This document shows positions 1 to 54,500 of a DNA stretch of 64,000 nucleotides, piece after piece. The translations under genes and the position numbers were made by a program. The DNA is from Burhinus oedicnemus (lineage: Eukaryota; Chordata; Aves; Charadriiformes; Burhinidae), in contig VFFE01007646.1 of NCBI GenBank assembly GCA_008921705.1, forward strand, positions 131,533-195,532, written 5' to 3'. The notes below the pieces were generated by a model. The model saw only the letters and a program-made list of their open reading frames with translations, searched no databases and had not been told where the DNA came from. Numbering within the stretch: position 1 is the first letter of the stretch; every line of letters begins with the position of its first letter.

Positions 1-7
1 AATAAGT

Positions 8-10
<3 letters not shown>

Positions 11-77
<67 letters not shown>
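11..77. repeat. Poly-T tract, 67 bp
   Basis: An uninterrupted run of T. It could be the reverse complement of a retroposed poly(A) tail or a homopolymer that expanded or was miscounted. No element is recognisable next to it. Confidence 0.8.
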
Positions 78-82
<5 letters not shown>

Positions 83-1193
83 TTGGTTGTCATCCGACTT
101 GGCTTTTATTCTTCCTAAGAGCCTCATTTTCCACGCAGTCAGACTGCAACATCTGGAAGCCATCTCTTTTTTGGCAGGGGAAGATGTGACAGGCACAATG
201 AGGTGTAACTTCTACTTCTGTTATCTTACCTTTACCTTTTTAAAAAGAAAATACCTAAACCAAAACCGTTTTAAAGATATATGGTAATTTCAGGTGTGTT
301 TTAGCAAAGCTCAGGAATACTGTTGGGCAGAATCATTAAAGAGTAATATAGGTATTTTTTTCTTTAATAAGGGTAATAGTTGTATTTATTGTACAGTTGA
401 TTAATTTTTCAGTATTTTGTAATGCTTATATCAATTGTTATAAGCTCTCATTTTACTGGAAAGTGTAAATTACTAAATACCAGTATAAAAACCTCATACG
501 ATTCAAACTGTAACAGTATATTTGTATTTCAAAATAGTATTTAACTTACTGCATTAAAGATATTGATGTTATTAATGGTACTTCAATGAGTAATCCTATG
601 ACTGTGGAGCACTGTAGCAAGCTATTTTCCTTTATAATAGTTGTTCCACATATATATTTAATCAAAACAGAAGAGGTCCAAAAATCACTTTTAATGAGAT
701 GAGGACTATTTGATGGTGAAGTTGAGGTTGGCAGAGTTATTTGGATGGTACAGAGGTCCTTGTATGTTACTCACTTTTCAAGTCTCTAAACTTGCTGTAA
801 AGTCTAAACTTCACTTTAGGTTTTCGCCTGACTTTTTCCAGATGCTTTTTAAATCTTCCCCCCCCAAGCCTGTTTAAGCTTTCGCTTTCACAGCATTAAA
901 CTGCGAAAACAAATTTTGCTTTCTGTTTACTGATGTGCACGTTACCTCTGGGGACCTGTGTTTCCCTGTGCTTGGCTATTTCGTGGCGGGTCTGCTCAGG
1001 TTCTGATGGTCACCATCAGCTGTTAGCTGGGCTTCTTGTCTGAAGGCCAGTAAGAAGCAAACGGTTATGTAGGTATATGTGCAGTCTGCTAGGTAATGAA
1101 AATGTAGGAAATGTGTGTGGAAAAAGAGTAAGAATGCTTTGAGAAGGAGACGGCTAAGACTGGGCAGATGCCTGATGACTTTCCAGGTAGAAG

Positions 1194-1340
1194 ATGCTGT
1201 CTCCCTGCGAGGCGTTGGTCGCCGGTTCGGTGCGTTCCTGCGGGGCTGCCGGCCCCCTCGGCAGGTTGGCCGGGTGCGGGAGCCCAGCAGGGATCTGGCC
1301 CTTCCTGCTTGTTTGGCCCCACCGGAGCCGGAGCCGCACA
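1194..1340. promoter_or_regulatory. CpG-rich patch, possible promoter
   Basis: About 14 CpG dinucleotides occur in roughly 150 bp, in a region otherwise AT-rich and CpG-poor. It lies 6.4 kb upstream of the STAG2 start codon. No TATA box or clear exon/donor can be assigned, so this is a positional suggestion only. Confidence 0.35.
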
Positions 1341-4300
1341 ACAGCAGGCTGTTGGCTGTGCCCCTCCCAAGGGAAGGGGAGGAGTATTACCAGTAGCTAC
1401 GCGAGGACTCCAGTTTGCCACTTCTCTTTGCTATATCTGGTCCTGCTGGTGATGCACTGCCATTGGCAAAGCTTGTTGTTGGCTTTGCTGTGGAGGGGTA
1501 GAGTTCAGCTGCCTTGGATACTGCAGCTACTGACTTGGGTGGCTGCAGGAGGAGTTGATTCAGTTGGCTGATCCAATGGAGAGCTAATTATGGGAGGAGG
1601 AAATGGTTTTGTTTTTGTAATTTGCTTGCTGCTGCTTCATTTGAATGCTAGGAGGGAGCAGGAACTTTGCTGTGTGTTTGGGGAGTGGGAAGGAAGACTA
1701 CTGCTCTCGGCAGCAGCCCCCAGTGTCAGAAAAGCATGTTCTTGAGATGGTTCTTTCCACTTCATCAGCAGGCTTGTTGGCTTAACTAAAGAGCGATAAT
1801 TGTGAAAATTGAATAAAGAGCAGGCCAGGGAATAAAAATGGTAGTGTGATGGCATAATATCGACAGCCGCCGTAACGGTGCTTTTTCATTTTTTGAAAGA
1901 TGAAGAGAAAGAGAGATCTGTTGACGGAAGTAGTGTGGAGGGGGGTGCAAGAGCTGGAAGTTTAGAAGAAAATAAATTGTGAAGAAGGAGAGCGAAAAGA
2001 TAAGACCTGTATAAATAACGTCATTTAGGGTTTTTTTGTTGGAGTGTTAACCGTTCAGTGACTTTGGAACCATGGACTGTGATTGTGTATACAGACAGTG
2101 ATTGTGTATACAGACCATGTCTCTGTTGGTAAGCATGGAAGAATGTAGATTGATGAGGTCTAGTTCAGGTCTTCTTGTAGAGGAATTACAAGACTCATTT
2201 GTTAAGCAAACAGCACAAAAATAACCACACATCTAAAGGTATTAATTGCATTATTGTTCAGTTTAGTCTTGATTATGTTATCATAATATGATCAAAACTG
2301 CTGATACGGTTATAAGTAAATCATGTTAAAGTACAGTTGTTACAATACAGAAAGCTACTTGAAGTATGTTTTCTGTATTTTATTCAAATTACAGAATTGC
2401 TTTAAAGGTTCTTGGCAGCTGAAATACTAGGTTGTGTAATATTAGTAGAGATAATACAGGTAGGAACAACACACTCTTTCAGGCCTGTAGGGAATGTCAT
2501 GCAGTTGCTCAAAATCCCGCTTAAAAATCCACATCTGTGGAAGATGAATGCAAAAGTAACATGAAGAAGCATACTTATTCGGGGGCAAAAAACCCCAAAC
2601 AACCAAACATTATTTTATAAAACAAAAGTTTAGACATATTCTAGCCTCTCAGAAAAGGAGCGAGGGCCATAATGTAGTTGATAACAGCCTTTTCTAAAAT
2701 AGGTAAGAGAAAATATTGGACATACTTCTGATCCTTTATTTAAACTTTATCTGACTAGCATTTTAACTGTTGCTGCTGCATAATTGGTTCTGAAGCATCA
2801 GCATCTCTCATTCACGCATAGATAAATAATGCAGGGATGAACTTTAGGCACACACTTCAGCATCACAATTGTAGAAGTTCTAGTTGTCTGAATTAAGAAA
2901 ATGAGGTCCTTGATTTTACAGGTGATTAACTGAACTACAGGGAAAAATCAATACATCTCTGAACAGCCATTCTGCATTTCCAAAATCTTTGTCCTGGCCA
3001 CGTAGCTGTTTTTAAACTTTGCATCTCTGCCTTCCCAGAAAAATGATAACTGCTTTACTGATTTGCCTTATAAAACTTCCAGATAATAGATGCCAAGCAA
3101 CAACAACAACAACAACGAAGTGCATGTGTAGGGAACCCACCCCAAACCCGAACCCACCTACCTGAAACGCCTTGCTCTGAGCTTGTGCAGTAATACTCTA
3201 GTTTACTGCATTTATGCAAGTGGATGAAACAAGCTTCTGGGACACATCTTGTGATTCTCTGTATTTGTGGGTGTATACATATGCATATTCTTTTAGCAAA
3301 GGCTGCTCACTGAATTATCTTAATGTTTGTTCAGCCTATTTGTGTGTGTAATAGAAATCGTGAGAGCACAGGTAGCACTCGGCAGCTGCTGATTGCATAT
3401 GTGTTATTGTGTGAATTGTGCTGGTGAAATTTGTCAGGTTTTGCCAACGTTTTCTCAACATTTGGCCAGTATATTTGAGTTAATCACAGCCATAGCTAAA
3501 TTAAATAGGCATGTATTAGGGAAAAATAACCTTTAAAATTTAAGTCTGTTTTTCAGTGAAAACACATTTGAGTTCTTCATAGTGTTTCATGCTTAGCTCT
3601 TCCTTTTATCAGTCAAATTATTTTAAATAGAAACTCCTCTTACATTTAGAGTTAGCAACATTATATATATGATTAGTGTTCCTGGACTGCTTCTGTTGTT
3701 CCAGTGGTTTTTTAAGTTCATTAACGTTTTGTTAGCAAAATTTTAAAGGGCAAGGTACAATAAAGGGTTACATTATTTCTGCTATTAAAATGTATTTTGA
3801 AATTCTTCTGCTTGCTTTTGAAAACAGAATACTGAGATGTTGTACTACAGCAGCTGCATTTCTCTTTGGAAGAGTCATTGAATCAAACATATATGCACTT
3901 ATTTCAGAAAACATGCAGGAATCTTCTGGTGTCTTTATGTAATCTAAATATAAATCTAAAGGAAATGTGCTACAATATTATTGTAGCTTTAGCAATCTAT
4001 TATAAAGTTTATTGCACAGAAATAACTAGGTCAACCTCTGGATGACCTGTCTTTTGGAGTTTCTTCAGTTAGCTTTAGGCTAGAGCTCCACCTTGTGATC
4101 TTTCAGCAGGATACATTTTCTTTTTATAGTTAATAATTTAATTATGATTTCACAAAGTTGAGTGACTTTGGAAAGTTTTCACAGACTCGAGAGATTTTAG
4201 TATCTGCTTGGGAAAATTAAAGTTGGAATTCTGTGAACATACAAAAAAACTGAAGAGGAGCTACTTTTTATGATGCGCCTCGGTTTAGATTTAACTTATT

Positions 4301-7300
4301 AAAATCTACTTACTGGAGCACATTTAATAGATAGTGTAGACTTTCACTGTTTGCAATGGCATCTGCAAGAAAATTTCACTTCCTTCTTTTCAGACTGCAC
4401 TGTGATAAACTTGGTATATTTTAAAAGTTCTGCTAGGATGCTTATATGGACCGTTTTCCTTTCCCATGGGCTTCCCAAACTGGGTGCTTTGAATGAGTCA
4501 TGGAGCATGTGTGTGAAGAAGATAGGGCTGGCAGTACTCTTGAATTTCCAAAAGGCATTTACTGAGATTGAGGATAGTGGGGAATGACCAATGCCAGCCT
4601 TTTCCCATACCAAACGAGAACATCAAATAAAATTGGAAAGTGATAAATACAAAGCAAAGAACATGCCTCTTGGTAGCATGGAGTTTGGCTGTGGGAGTTC
4701 TTGTGTGGAGTGCCATCGCTGCTGATACTGAGTTCAAAAAGTAATTGGAAATATTGATGGAAAAATACTGATGAGGGGTTATAAAATATAGGGACAGCCT
4801 CGCTGGATGAAAAAAATCCCTGCGTTATTTCTGGATGCTGGGGAGGTATTCAGGGAAAACATGGCTGATAAGAACAAAGCAAATGTGTTCTCCCTGGGGC
4901 AGCTTCTGTTGGCCACTGCCAGAGGGGGCGTGCTGGGCTAGGTTGACCCTGCTGGTTGAGAATCAAAAGTTCGTGTCATATTCTGGATATACGTAAACCT
5001 TTTAAAAATATCCTTTACTGGGACAAATGCAAGGGGTTTTTGGTCATTGCTGGACTTTGAGCTTGACACGGGAGATCCCTTACAGTCTTACCTCATATTC
5101 TGGCAAGGCGTTCATCTGTAGCTACCGTTTTCCATAATACCAGTATATAGTTGCACTCATGAGGGCCAAGTTTCTTCTTCCTTCAAGATAAACAGTTCTT
5201 GAAACATAAAGCTTAGTAGCTTAATGCTTCAGCATCTAGCAAGAACTTGATATTTCTTTCCCATGTTATGAGGTGGTTCTGACCAAACAATGCTATGTTT
5301 TCTTTCATGGTCTGTTGTTTGTACTAGGATGAATGGTTTTTTACAAGAAGTTCAAGTTTGGTATAAACTGCAGCCAGCTAGTTTTGTCAAGTGATTTATC
5401 TGACTTGTTCAATGTAGAGAATATATAATCATTTATCCATCCTTTTTCGTAGTTTTGTTATTAATTTTTTGTTCTTTAAAATATTTCTGTGATTGTAAGA
5501 AACTTTATTGAGGCTTTTTGCAAAATTTGATGGGGAAAAAAGATTTGCTTTTCATAAAGGGAGCTAAAAATCTGTTAATTCTGTGAACAAGAGGTTAGCT
5601 TAATTTGTTTCTCAGTGCTTTCAAATTTTATGGAATAGGTAATTTTAGTATTGTAAATAGGTAGTAGTAATGAGCCATAATACAAAATCTGCACGTAAGC
5701 ATCCTGATTGTCACTTCAGTAGATGTGTTGCTTCTCATCAGTGAAAAATGGTAACTAGGAAGAGTCAAATAGCAACATGGCGATAGATGGGTTGAACTTG
5801 AAACTGAGCAGTGAGGTTTTTGAAGTTCGCGTCTTTGCTTTGCACTGAGCATGTAGGTTTGCAGAGAGCCTGGATGGTGGAAGAGCTCCTTGCCACTAAA
5901 GAAGGGAGTTTTACTCTTCCCCCCCCCCCCGGCTCATGGCTGTCTTGTGTTTCCCATGCATTGGCTCCAAATACCTCCTGTTGAACCAGTTTAACTTGAT
6001 AATCCAGGGAAAAAAAGAATCTTGAGGTATATTTTGCCCATTTTATTGGGGAATTGAATCAGGTGATACTGAATGGCAGAGTCTACAAAGAGGAATGGCT
6101 GGGGAGGGTGTTACCCTGCCTGGGAGTGATTGTTGGCTAAAGAGAGTGTCTAAACGGAGCAGGAGAGGATGAAACGCACCGGTCATGCGCCTGTGTGGTT
6201 TTGGAGAAGGGAGAAATGGGGTGACAAAGGTTGCTGCAACGTTTTTGAAGCTTTTTAGTCTTCTACTGCGCTCTGGATGGAACATGCTTCAGTAGTTGCA
6301 CACTCTCTTGAGATTCGCCAGCCTGTTTTGAACCTCCTCTCATTTTGCCACTATTTCTCTCCACTCTGGTTCTTTGCTTTTATGTAACTGTGTGAAATGT
6401 GAAGAAAGACAACATAGTAAGTTCAGAGTTTATGGTTTCTCTCAGCTCTCTAAATTCTGGAAGCTACAGTGGCCCCTAGCATTCAGAATAAGCACTTGCA
6501 GGAGGAAAAAAAATAGTACGGCCTCTACATGGTCGATTGAAATGCAGTCTCTGAAGCCCAGCTACCAGACATTAAGCAACATGTGCTTAGCGTGCCAAAA
6601 TTAAATCTTTCCCTCAAACACCTAATCACTCCAGCAAGCTGTAGAGTCAGCAGACTTTGACTCTGGAGGTTTTTCTCCTTGCTATATTGCATCTTTGAAA
6701 TACCTGAACATCATGCTTTCTTAATTTAACTGTATAAAAGTTAGCCTGGGGCAGACAATTGACATAGAAGACTCCAGCCTACATGGTTAAACCTCACATT
6801 TAAAGTATGCAGTGCGGGTTTTTTCCCCCCCTCTTAAACATAGGAAAATTGGATAAATAACAAAATGTATGAATAGGTGGCAATATTATAATTAAGTTGA
6901 AAAGCAGGTATTTCACAATCTTATGTTTTCTGATGAAACCCTATGCTGTTTCTGATATTTTTCTTTAGAACATGTGGATAGTATTATCTTCCCTGATATT
7001 CTTAGTCTTGTCCAGTGCTTTAAACATTAAAACTGTTTTAAGCCTGGTTTATCAACTCTGGAAGACAGGGAGTTGTGAAACGGCTGGCTGGGTTATAAGA
7101 ACTTGTTGTAAGAGCTTATTTTTGTGGAAAATGTCATGGAAGTTTACAAACTGGAGCTACAAAGTTGATCTCCATAATGCCCTTAAATGTACACATACTG
7201 TGCTTTAAATTTAACATCAAATCTGGTTTTGGTTTGGTTAACCAGAGATACCCTAGTGTTGGTAAGTCTGGGCTCTGCAGTGTGTGGTGTTACAGTTCAG

Positions 7301-7723
7301 ACTTAAATCTAGTATAGCTTTAGAAATAAAAGCTGTTACCTGCAAGGTGTTAATGAAAACTGTTCTAGTTTGCTCATCCTATGCAGAAAATGTTTATTTG
7401 CCAAATGTTTTTGTATTATATTATACTGTGATACTTTTAAGATTTGTGGAAATACGTTGTAGTAAGATCATGGGAGGAGTCAAAAATATAAAATCTTTAA
7501 ACAGGAAAAAGCTTGGTTGGAAACGGGGTGGTGTGATCTATATTTTCTGTGTTTGCAACTTTTTTACCCCTTCATATGAAAAAAAAAATTTCACTGCGTT
7601 TATGTATTTATTTTATTATAGAAGTTGTCCACCACAAAAGGAAGAAAGAAAAGTAAGCTTGTACTTCAGACTGGTTTTTGAATATCTTTCTAATACAGTG
7701 GTGTTCCAGAAGATGATAAAGAA

Positions 7724-48003
<40,280 letters not shown>

Positions 48004-49880
48004 TACCAGAGCAGCAAATAAATCAGTGGTGAAGTCATTTTCTAAGTGGAAGAGGAAGTTTTTCAATACAAAATTGTGGTAGATACAGTGAAATTCTGAA
48101 CAGATTTTTCTCTAAGGAGAATGACATGCTGTCAAGATCAAGTGCATTGAAGGGGCAGTTTTGTTTGCCTGAAAAAAAGGAAATGTAAAGGACAAGTAAA
48201 CAATTTGAGGATAAGCTACACTTTTTGTTGGGGAAAAAAAAATAAATCAATATTTTATTTATGTGCTATCAGTTTATTTCCGGATCATAAGAAGTATTCC
48301 CTCTGAGTTTTAACCTAACAGCCTGAGAGGTGTGTGGTACAGATTTGAGCCCCTCTCTGTACGTTTGCTGGCTATACTAAATAATCATGAGCTCTGCTGG
48401 ATTGCTGTTTACATCCATGAACTGAAATAATAGACGGATTGGGTTTCGTACAGTGATAGAACCAGAAGAGTGTCAGTATTTTAAATTAAACGCAAACTTC
48501 AGCAACAGAAGGTTTGTATTAATTAATCGTGGGGAAGAAAAATAAATACATAAAGCAGAATTTTAACAGCTTTTTAATCTAAAACAGACTTTTATTCCAA
48601 AAGCTTCGTGCTAGCCTTCTCAGAAAGGTCCATAAACTATGAACTACCAGAAGGTAACAGGTCTCAGTCATGCTTGCCCATTACCAACCCTGAAAGTTTG
48701 CTTGTCCTTTAAGAAAAATGTAATGTTGTGAAATTCCTTCCAGTAGTGCCACTGTATTTTGTCTCCAAATAAAAGAAGCTTATTGTAGTATGTTTGCAGA
48801 AAAATTCTAAACAAAAATTATACAGCTTATTAGAGTGTGGGAATAGGGATCTAAATTTTAAATAAAATTATATATATATATAAATTGGTGCTGATTTTAT
48901 AATTGCGCAGTTTGTTTAGTTTTTTCTTACTTTTAAATTCCAACTTAAAATTATGAGGTTTCAGAAATATATTGAAAGTTTAACAATGTTTAAAAATAGA
49001 AGAGCATGAGAATTCATGCTTTAAAAATGATTTTTAAATTTGTATTTTATATTGTTTTATCTATCTGTCTTTGCAAGCAGTCTTCAGGTTAAAGATACTT
49101 CTAACAGGTTACAGTACATTTCCTCTGTATGTAAATTAGATTGGATAATAGAAATTCATAAACAACCCATAATATTCTTTGAAAGCTAAGCTTTAAACGT
49201 CATTTTGTGTCCATTCACAAATAAATTAAATTTGGTCTAAAACAGAAAGTGGATCTATGCCATTTTGACATCGACTCATTTTGCAAGGCTTAGGCAGCTA
49301 GACATCATTTTAAAGGAAATATTAACTTATATTACATATGTATATTTTTTGTCAGTTGTCTCTCAGTTCTTGAGGTATATTATTTTAATCATTCCATGCC
49401 TTAATATGCTTGCAATACAAGAATCTCCCCAAATGGGTGAATACAAAAAGGCTTCCTGTTTTTAGACTCAGAAATTAAACATTCGGCTGTGGTAGCCAAA
49501 AACCATAGATTATCTAAAGGATCATGATAAAATATAATTATTTTACTAAGTCATGGGGTAACAACAAACTCAAAACTAGATCTGCCTAACTCATTTTACA
49601 TAAATAAATACTCTCATGTCTAAAAGTACTGCCTATATTGTTTTTCACACCACTGCATTTAATAGAACTGCTGAGAGGACTGTATATATGATTTTAAACT
49701 TAAGTTGATTTTTCTTACTCTTGAAGGAGTGTTTCTTTGTGAAAGCAGTTCTTACAGCTTTGTTTTCAACCAGCTAAAAATGTTTTATATATTTACCTTA
49801 ACCTGTTGTCCTCCACATTCTATTGTCCTAATTGTACTGTTTTCTGATTTGTATTTATGTCTTGAGACAGTAACTTTTTG

Positions 49881-49892
49881 AATAAAAATAAA
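49881..49892 (+). terminator. Candidate poly(A) signal, tandem AATAAA
   Basis: Two adjacent AATAAA hexamers (49881-49886 and 49887-49892) are followed within 30 bp by a G/T-rich stretch, the classic downstream element. This could be a proximal cleavage site. Confidence 0.55.
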
Positions 49893-50070
49893 CCTACAGT
49901 ATGTTGTATGTTTGATCTTTTTAAATCGGGGTTAGGGGAGGACCGTGAAGAAAGGGGAATGAGTAATGCAAATGTTATGTTTATAGAAATCAAACTCTTT
50001 TTCCATGTCTTTTAAGTGTTTGTCTCAGAGTTGGGATAATGTATGAAAAACTGCACTGTTTTATATTTGT

Positions 50071-50104
50071 AATAAATTGTACAAGTTTTTAAAATGTGAA
50101 TAAA
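50071..50104 (+). terminator. Candidate distal poly(A) signals of STAG2
   Basis: AATAAA at 50071-50076 and 50099-50104 lie at the end of the AT-rich UTR. They are the preferred main polyadenylation signals by position. A further AATAAA at 50242 could act as a read-through site. Confidence 0.6.
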
Positions 50105-50125
50105 GCACTAATTGGGTAATAATTT

Positions 50126-51374
50126 AAAGTAGAAAAGTTAATGCAATCATGATTGTTTTAAATATGCTTTAATTTGAGATAAACTTGTTAAAAGAATTAG
50201 TGTAAATACAGAGTGAGTTTTTCAAGAGGTTAGTACCTGCAAATAAAATTTTTAAAGTTTGTATAGAATTTTTACATGCTAAGAAATCAATGGTTAATTA
50301 TTTTCGTGTTATGTCTTTTAAAGGTGCATCAATAGCCCTTCTGTTGGTTCCTTTTTCCTATTAACTTTTACCTGACACTATTCGGAATGCCTTTGATTCA
50401 GACAGTGGCGATATTGCATATAGTCCGATGGAAATACCGCTAAAAGTCTGCCACTCTCCATTTCTTACATTTATCATACACCTGATAAACATGCGAAGCT
50501 TAATTGGCCAGACAGCAAGGAAACGGGGGGAAAACCCTAAACATCTTTTCCCCTCCCACTCCCCTCTCCTCAACGATGGAGCGGCTCTGGCTGCCTGTTG
50601 AAAACTCCTTTCTGTTACGAGGCTTTTTAAAGGGAGTAATTCTAAAATCTTAGAGGTAATACTTCTCATCCTTGCTAATGTAACTGTGGGTTTTATCTTT
50701 TTTAGTATTATTACAAACGTTCATTCCCGTCTCTTAAGCCCTGCTGGAAGTTCAATAGTATCTTGTGGAAAATGGTTTCAGTAGGTTCTAAGGTTATAAC
50801 ACGAGAAAAATACCTTCACTATACAATGTCAAGTCTGTTCTAGTTATACCATTTTGGTACAAAAGCCTGTAAATGAAAGAAATTTGAGTTTTGAAGAGAG
50901 ATCCAATAAAAATGTACAAAACAACAAAAAATTCAAAAAAGTTAAAGCCTGTCCTCTAGTTTACCAGAGGGCCCCCAGAGAAGATACTGACACAGAATGA
51001 AATTCAACGGAATAGTCTTCACGTATTCTGTAACAAGTATTTCTTGATATTAAACAACCAAAGACAATATGCAAGAAGTTAGTGATTGCTGTTGTTCGTT
51101 TGTTTGTTTTCCCTTTGGATGGTGTGGTGCTGATTCCTGTAGCTTATTAGAGCCCGTAAGTCCCCCATCTTCTCTGATCTCAGTGTAACTAAATAATTGC
51201 CTCTTCAAAACTTACTCCTCTGCTCTCCTGATAGTTTACACGTACGCTTGTCCTAGCGTGGGTTTTCAGGATACCAATGTTACCAGCTTTAACTCCCTAC
51301 CTATAAAAAGTCTACTGAGTTTTTTGAGATGCTTTGATTCACAAGAGTGTTTTGCTGCTTTTTCAACCTATAGC
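50126..51374. other. Downstream flank, nothing recognised
   Basis: AT-rich sequence after the STAG2 3' end. It carries a possible late AATAAA at 50242; no gene or repeat family was recognised. Confidence 0.5.
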
Positions 51375-51532
51375 TGCCTTTTGGGTTTTTTCCTGGTGTT
51401 TTGGGGGTTTTTTTGTTTGTTTGTTTTTTGTTTTATTTGGTTTTTTTTTTTTNNNNNNNNNNNNNNNNNNNNTTTTTTTTTTTTTTTTTTTTGTTTTTTT
51501 TGTTGGTTGTTTTTTTTTTTTTTTTTTTTTTT
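51375..51532. repeat. T/G-rich tract containing an assembly gap
   Basis: Long T runs with GGTT and GGGG blocks surround a 20-N gap at 51453-51472. The frames of phenylalanine and lysine runs in it are artefacts of the homopolymers. Confidence 0.8.
51453..51472. other. Assembly gap (20 N)
   Basis: The second 20-N placeholder, inside a poly-T tract. Its true length is unknown. Confidence 0.95.
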
Positions 51533-51536
51533 AAAT

Positions 51537-54500
51537 GCCCTAATGAATGTCATGGGCTTGTTCATTCTTTGAAGCATTTGTCAAAATTGTCAATTTGTGC
51601 TTCAGAATTCTTCTGATAAGAACACAAGTTGGTTTAATTTAATTTTCTTTAATCAGTTTATGATACTGAAATGCAGCTTATGCCATTTCCTTGCTTTTCA
51701 TAATCCTAAGAATCTCTACTGCTGAGGTTGTTGAATTTCTGATATTTATTGGTTTACAAAAGGGATCATATCTTTGATGGAGGTGGGTGATGTCACGTAC
51801 TTGGAAAACAAGGTAATGTGGGACAATACTATTCTATAATAATAATTCTGTTAAATAGTAACAATTCGGTGTTAGTTCTGCCTGTCATTTTCCTCAGCTC
51901 TCTTTCTCTCCTGTATCCCTTCTTCATGTTGCTGAGCTTTCTGGAATATATTTCTTCAATTAAATCTTAATTTTTGTATTTTTTTTTTAAGTTTTTAACA
52001 GCTATACTTTGAGTCGTTACTCATTTTGTAAATGAGTGCCTTCCAGCTAGACATTCAGTTGCCTTTTTTGGTTTTTTTGTAGCTATTTAAAAAAAAAAAT
52101 TACAGTAGACTCTAAATCAAAGTAATAAAACCTCTGGGGGTCCTAGAACATCTCAGATTAGGAACGGGATGTGAAATTGGCCGTTACTTCATGAATGCGT
52201 TCAAGTATTACAAGGTTTTGGAGAAATTGATTAATTACTTTGAAGGCAGTTTCTTATGTGATGAGGTGGGTAATGACGGGTCAGATCAATGCGAACAGCA
52301 GCAGTTTGTTTCGAATTTGGTAGGCTGTGGACACACCTGGGGTGTTCTCTTGAATAAGCCACCGACGTCCCGTTTATTTCCATTCTTTGTGAGTGCCTTT
52401 GAGAGCTTTTTTTTTTTTTTTCTGGATACTAATATTGTTAGGTTTTATTTGTCAGAATTTTCGCAGGCATGGTGTCCTTGCGCTTGTTCTAGACCGCTCA
52501 TTCGATACGTTTGACCTTAACTTCAACTTTTTTTCCGTGTGCCTTTGTCTCAAAAGTGCCTGTAAGGTCTGTCAACAGGCAGTGTACGACGGCGGTTCCT
52601 TGGGGATCGATGCCAGCGCTCTGCCGTGGTTAATGCAGTTCCGAGTTGGGTTGGCTGGGAGCTACGGCACATGGGAGGGGGCTTCATCTCGCCCGTCTGA
52701 TCTCGCGCTGCTCAGCCCGAGTATTTATCTGACGGAGGGCTTCAGCCTTTGGGTACTGTGTTGGCAGCTCCACGTGAAACCTCGTCTTCACCACACCATA
52801 TGGCCATTCCAGGAAGCCATGCGATTTGCTGTTGGTTTTTAATAGCAGTTAAACCACAGTTTTTGAGTGACGTACGTGCAGATATCTTATTATTTTAACA
52901 CACTCTTTTCACAGGTTTATATTCTGTTTTCTTCTTTTTAGACTGCTGAACTCCACCAAAAGCAGAAAAGCAAACCACATCCACTTGTTTTTCGTATCGT
53001 GCACAAAAGCACTAAAAGATGTGGCGTATCTTAGATTTAACCTGCTCTTTGTATTTTTCATCTTAAAATAGCGAGCTGTCTTTTACACAACTGTTCTTAC
53101 GTGTCAACTGACAAAACCTGTCTTTTCAGTATTTCTGTTGCTGGCTTAGAATCTTTTGAATCTTGAAAAGCAGATTTTCTGGGGCGGTTTTTTAACTGAA
53201 GTCTTCCATTACGGCCAGGAATTGAAGTATGAAACCCAGCGTGGATTAGGGAAGTGGCTTTGTCAGTGAAAACGCTACCTTGTCACTTCCACCCTGTTTG
53301 AGGTACTGATGGTGTCGTGGTTTAAGGGCATGGTGTGTAAATGCTTGTAACCGGAGAACCTTACACACTGGGACTATCAGTAGTTTTCCTTGTTTAGGAA
53401 CTTTTTTTCCCCTTTACTTATATCAATAGCTTGTACTTGGTGAAAGCAGCTTGGTTGAAGTGCCGTGAAGCTAAAAGGAACAGATGTTCTATTTCAAGTT
53501 GCTTTCATTACAATTTCTCTCTTTTTTCTTTTTTTTTTTTTTTCTTCTTTCTTTTAACTCTTGCAACGCTTCACCTCCTACTTCAGAACGACTTTTAACG
53601 TGCGTGGTTCTCTAGCTCACCCCGGTTGGATGGGTAACCGACAGAAGTGGTGCCCTGTAGAACGGAGACTGCCAAGGACGCCACTTCAGCTGTTCGCGTG
53701 ACCTTCCTTTTCCTGGGATTTGTGTGGAGTTGCCCAAAGAGACTGGGTTGTGTTATGTTGTGGCACACTACTGATTTGTCACGGATTGTGAGAGAGCCAC
53801 AGATGTTGTGGATATTGGACAGTTTAGAGGCATTGACTCTTCACCTGCTGTTCCTTTAGTTAGCAGTATTGGATTTAGGTCACTTGATCCATTATTAAGG
53901 TTCAAAAGACATGTCTTTTAGACTTCTCTTAAATCCTTACCCACAAGGAAACTCAGTTGGATTTTTTTTTTTTTTTTTTTTTTAATTTGATTTGCTGTTC
54001 ATCTCTTATTCATTTACCGGAAATGAATGATGTGTGGAGTGGTCCATAGAACCAAACCACGCCACTCCGTGATGTATGAGCAAAACCGTGGTAACTCGGC
54101 AGGGATGGGTCTTGCGGGTGGATGACGACTCCTGTTCTACAAAACACAAACATACGTACGCACAGATCACGGCACCAGCTCTAGCTTACACCAGCGTAAC
54201 GTGGATCTGGAGAACGATACTCTGACCAGTCAACACGCTGGGCCCTGGCCAGCAGCTCCCCCACGATGTGGTTCCTCCTCGGGCTCTGCCTTCTGCGGGG
54301 CGTCGGGCGTGTGTGGAGCCCATCTCCTCTCTGAAGGGGTAATTAGTTGTTACTCCTATGTTGGCTTGTCACCAAGCTGCCTCGCCAGTCCTGTAACCCT
54401 GGGTCTCGCTCCACCAGAAGGGATACCAGAGGAGTTCCCTTTGCTGCCCCATTCATTTTAAGTTGATCACTGTGGTCAGCTTGAGCTGGGCAGGTGCAGT

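Larger units (their letters stand above)
1..7698. other. Upstream region of STAG2, no gene recognised
   Basis: The region is AT-rich, unique-looking sequence in which no frame resembles a known protein. It contains a 67-T tract, a CpG-rich patch, a (CAA)6 repeat at 3098-3116 and short C runs near 5921 and 6825. One or more STAG2 5' untranslated exons may lie here or further upstream, but I could not place them by splice signals alone. Confidence 0.5.
48004..50125 (+). other. STAG2: STAG2 3' untranslated region
   Basis: About 2.1 kb of AT-rich sequence follows the stop codon, without a long frame. AATAAA occurs at 48241, 48768, 49881, 49887, 50071 and 50099, with another at 50242. Mammalian STAG2 also has a 3' UTR of roughly this length. 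The exact cleavage site is inferred. Confidence 0.75.
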
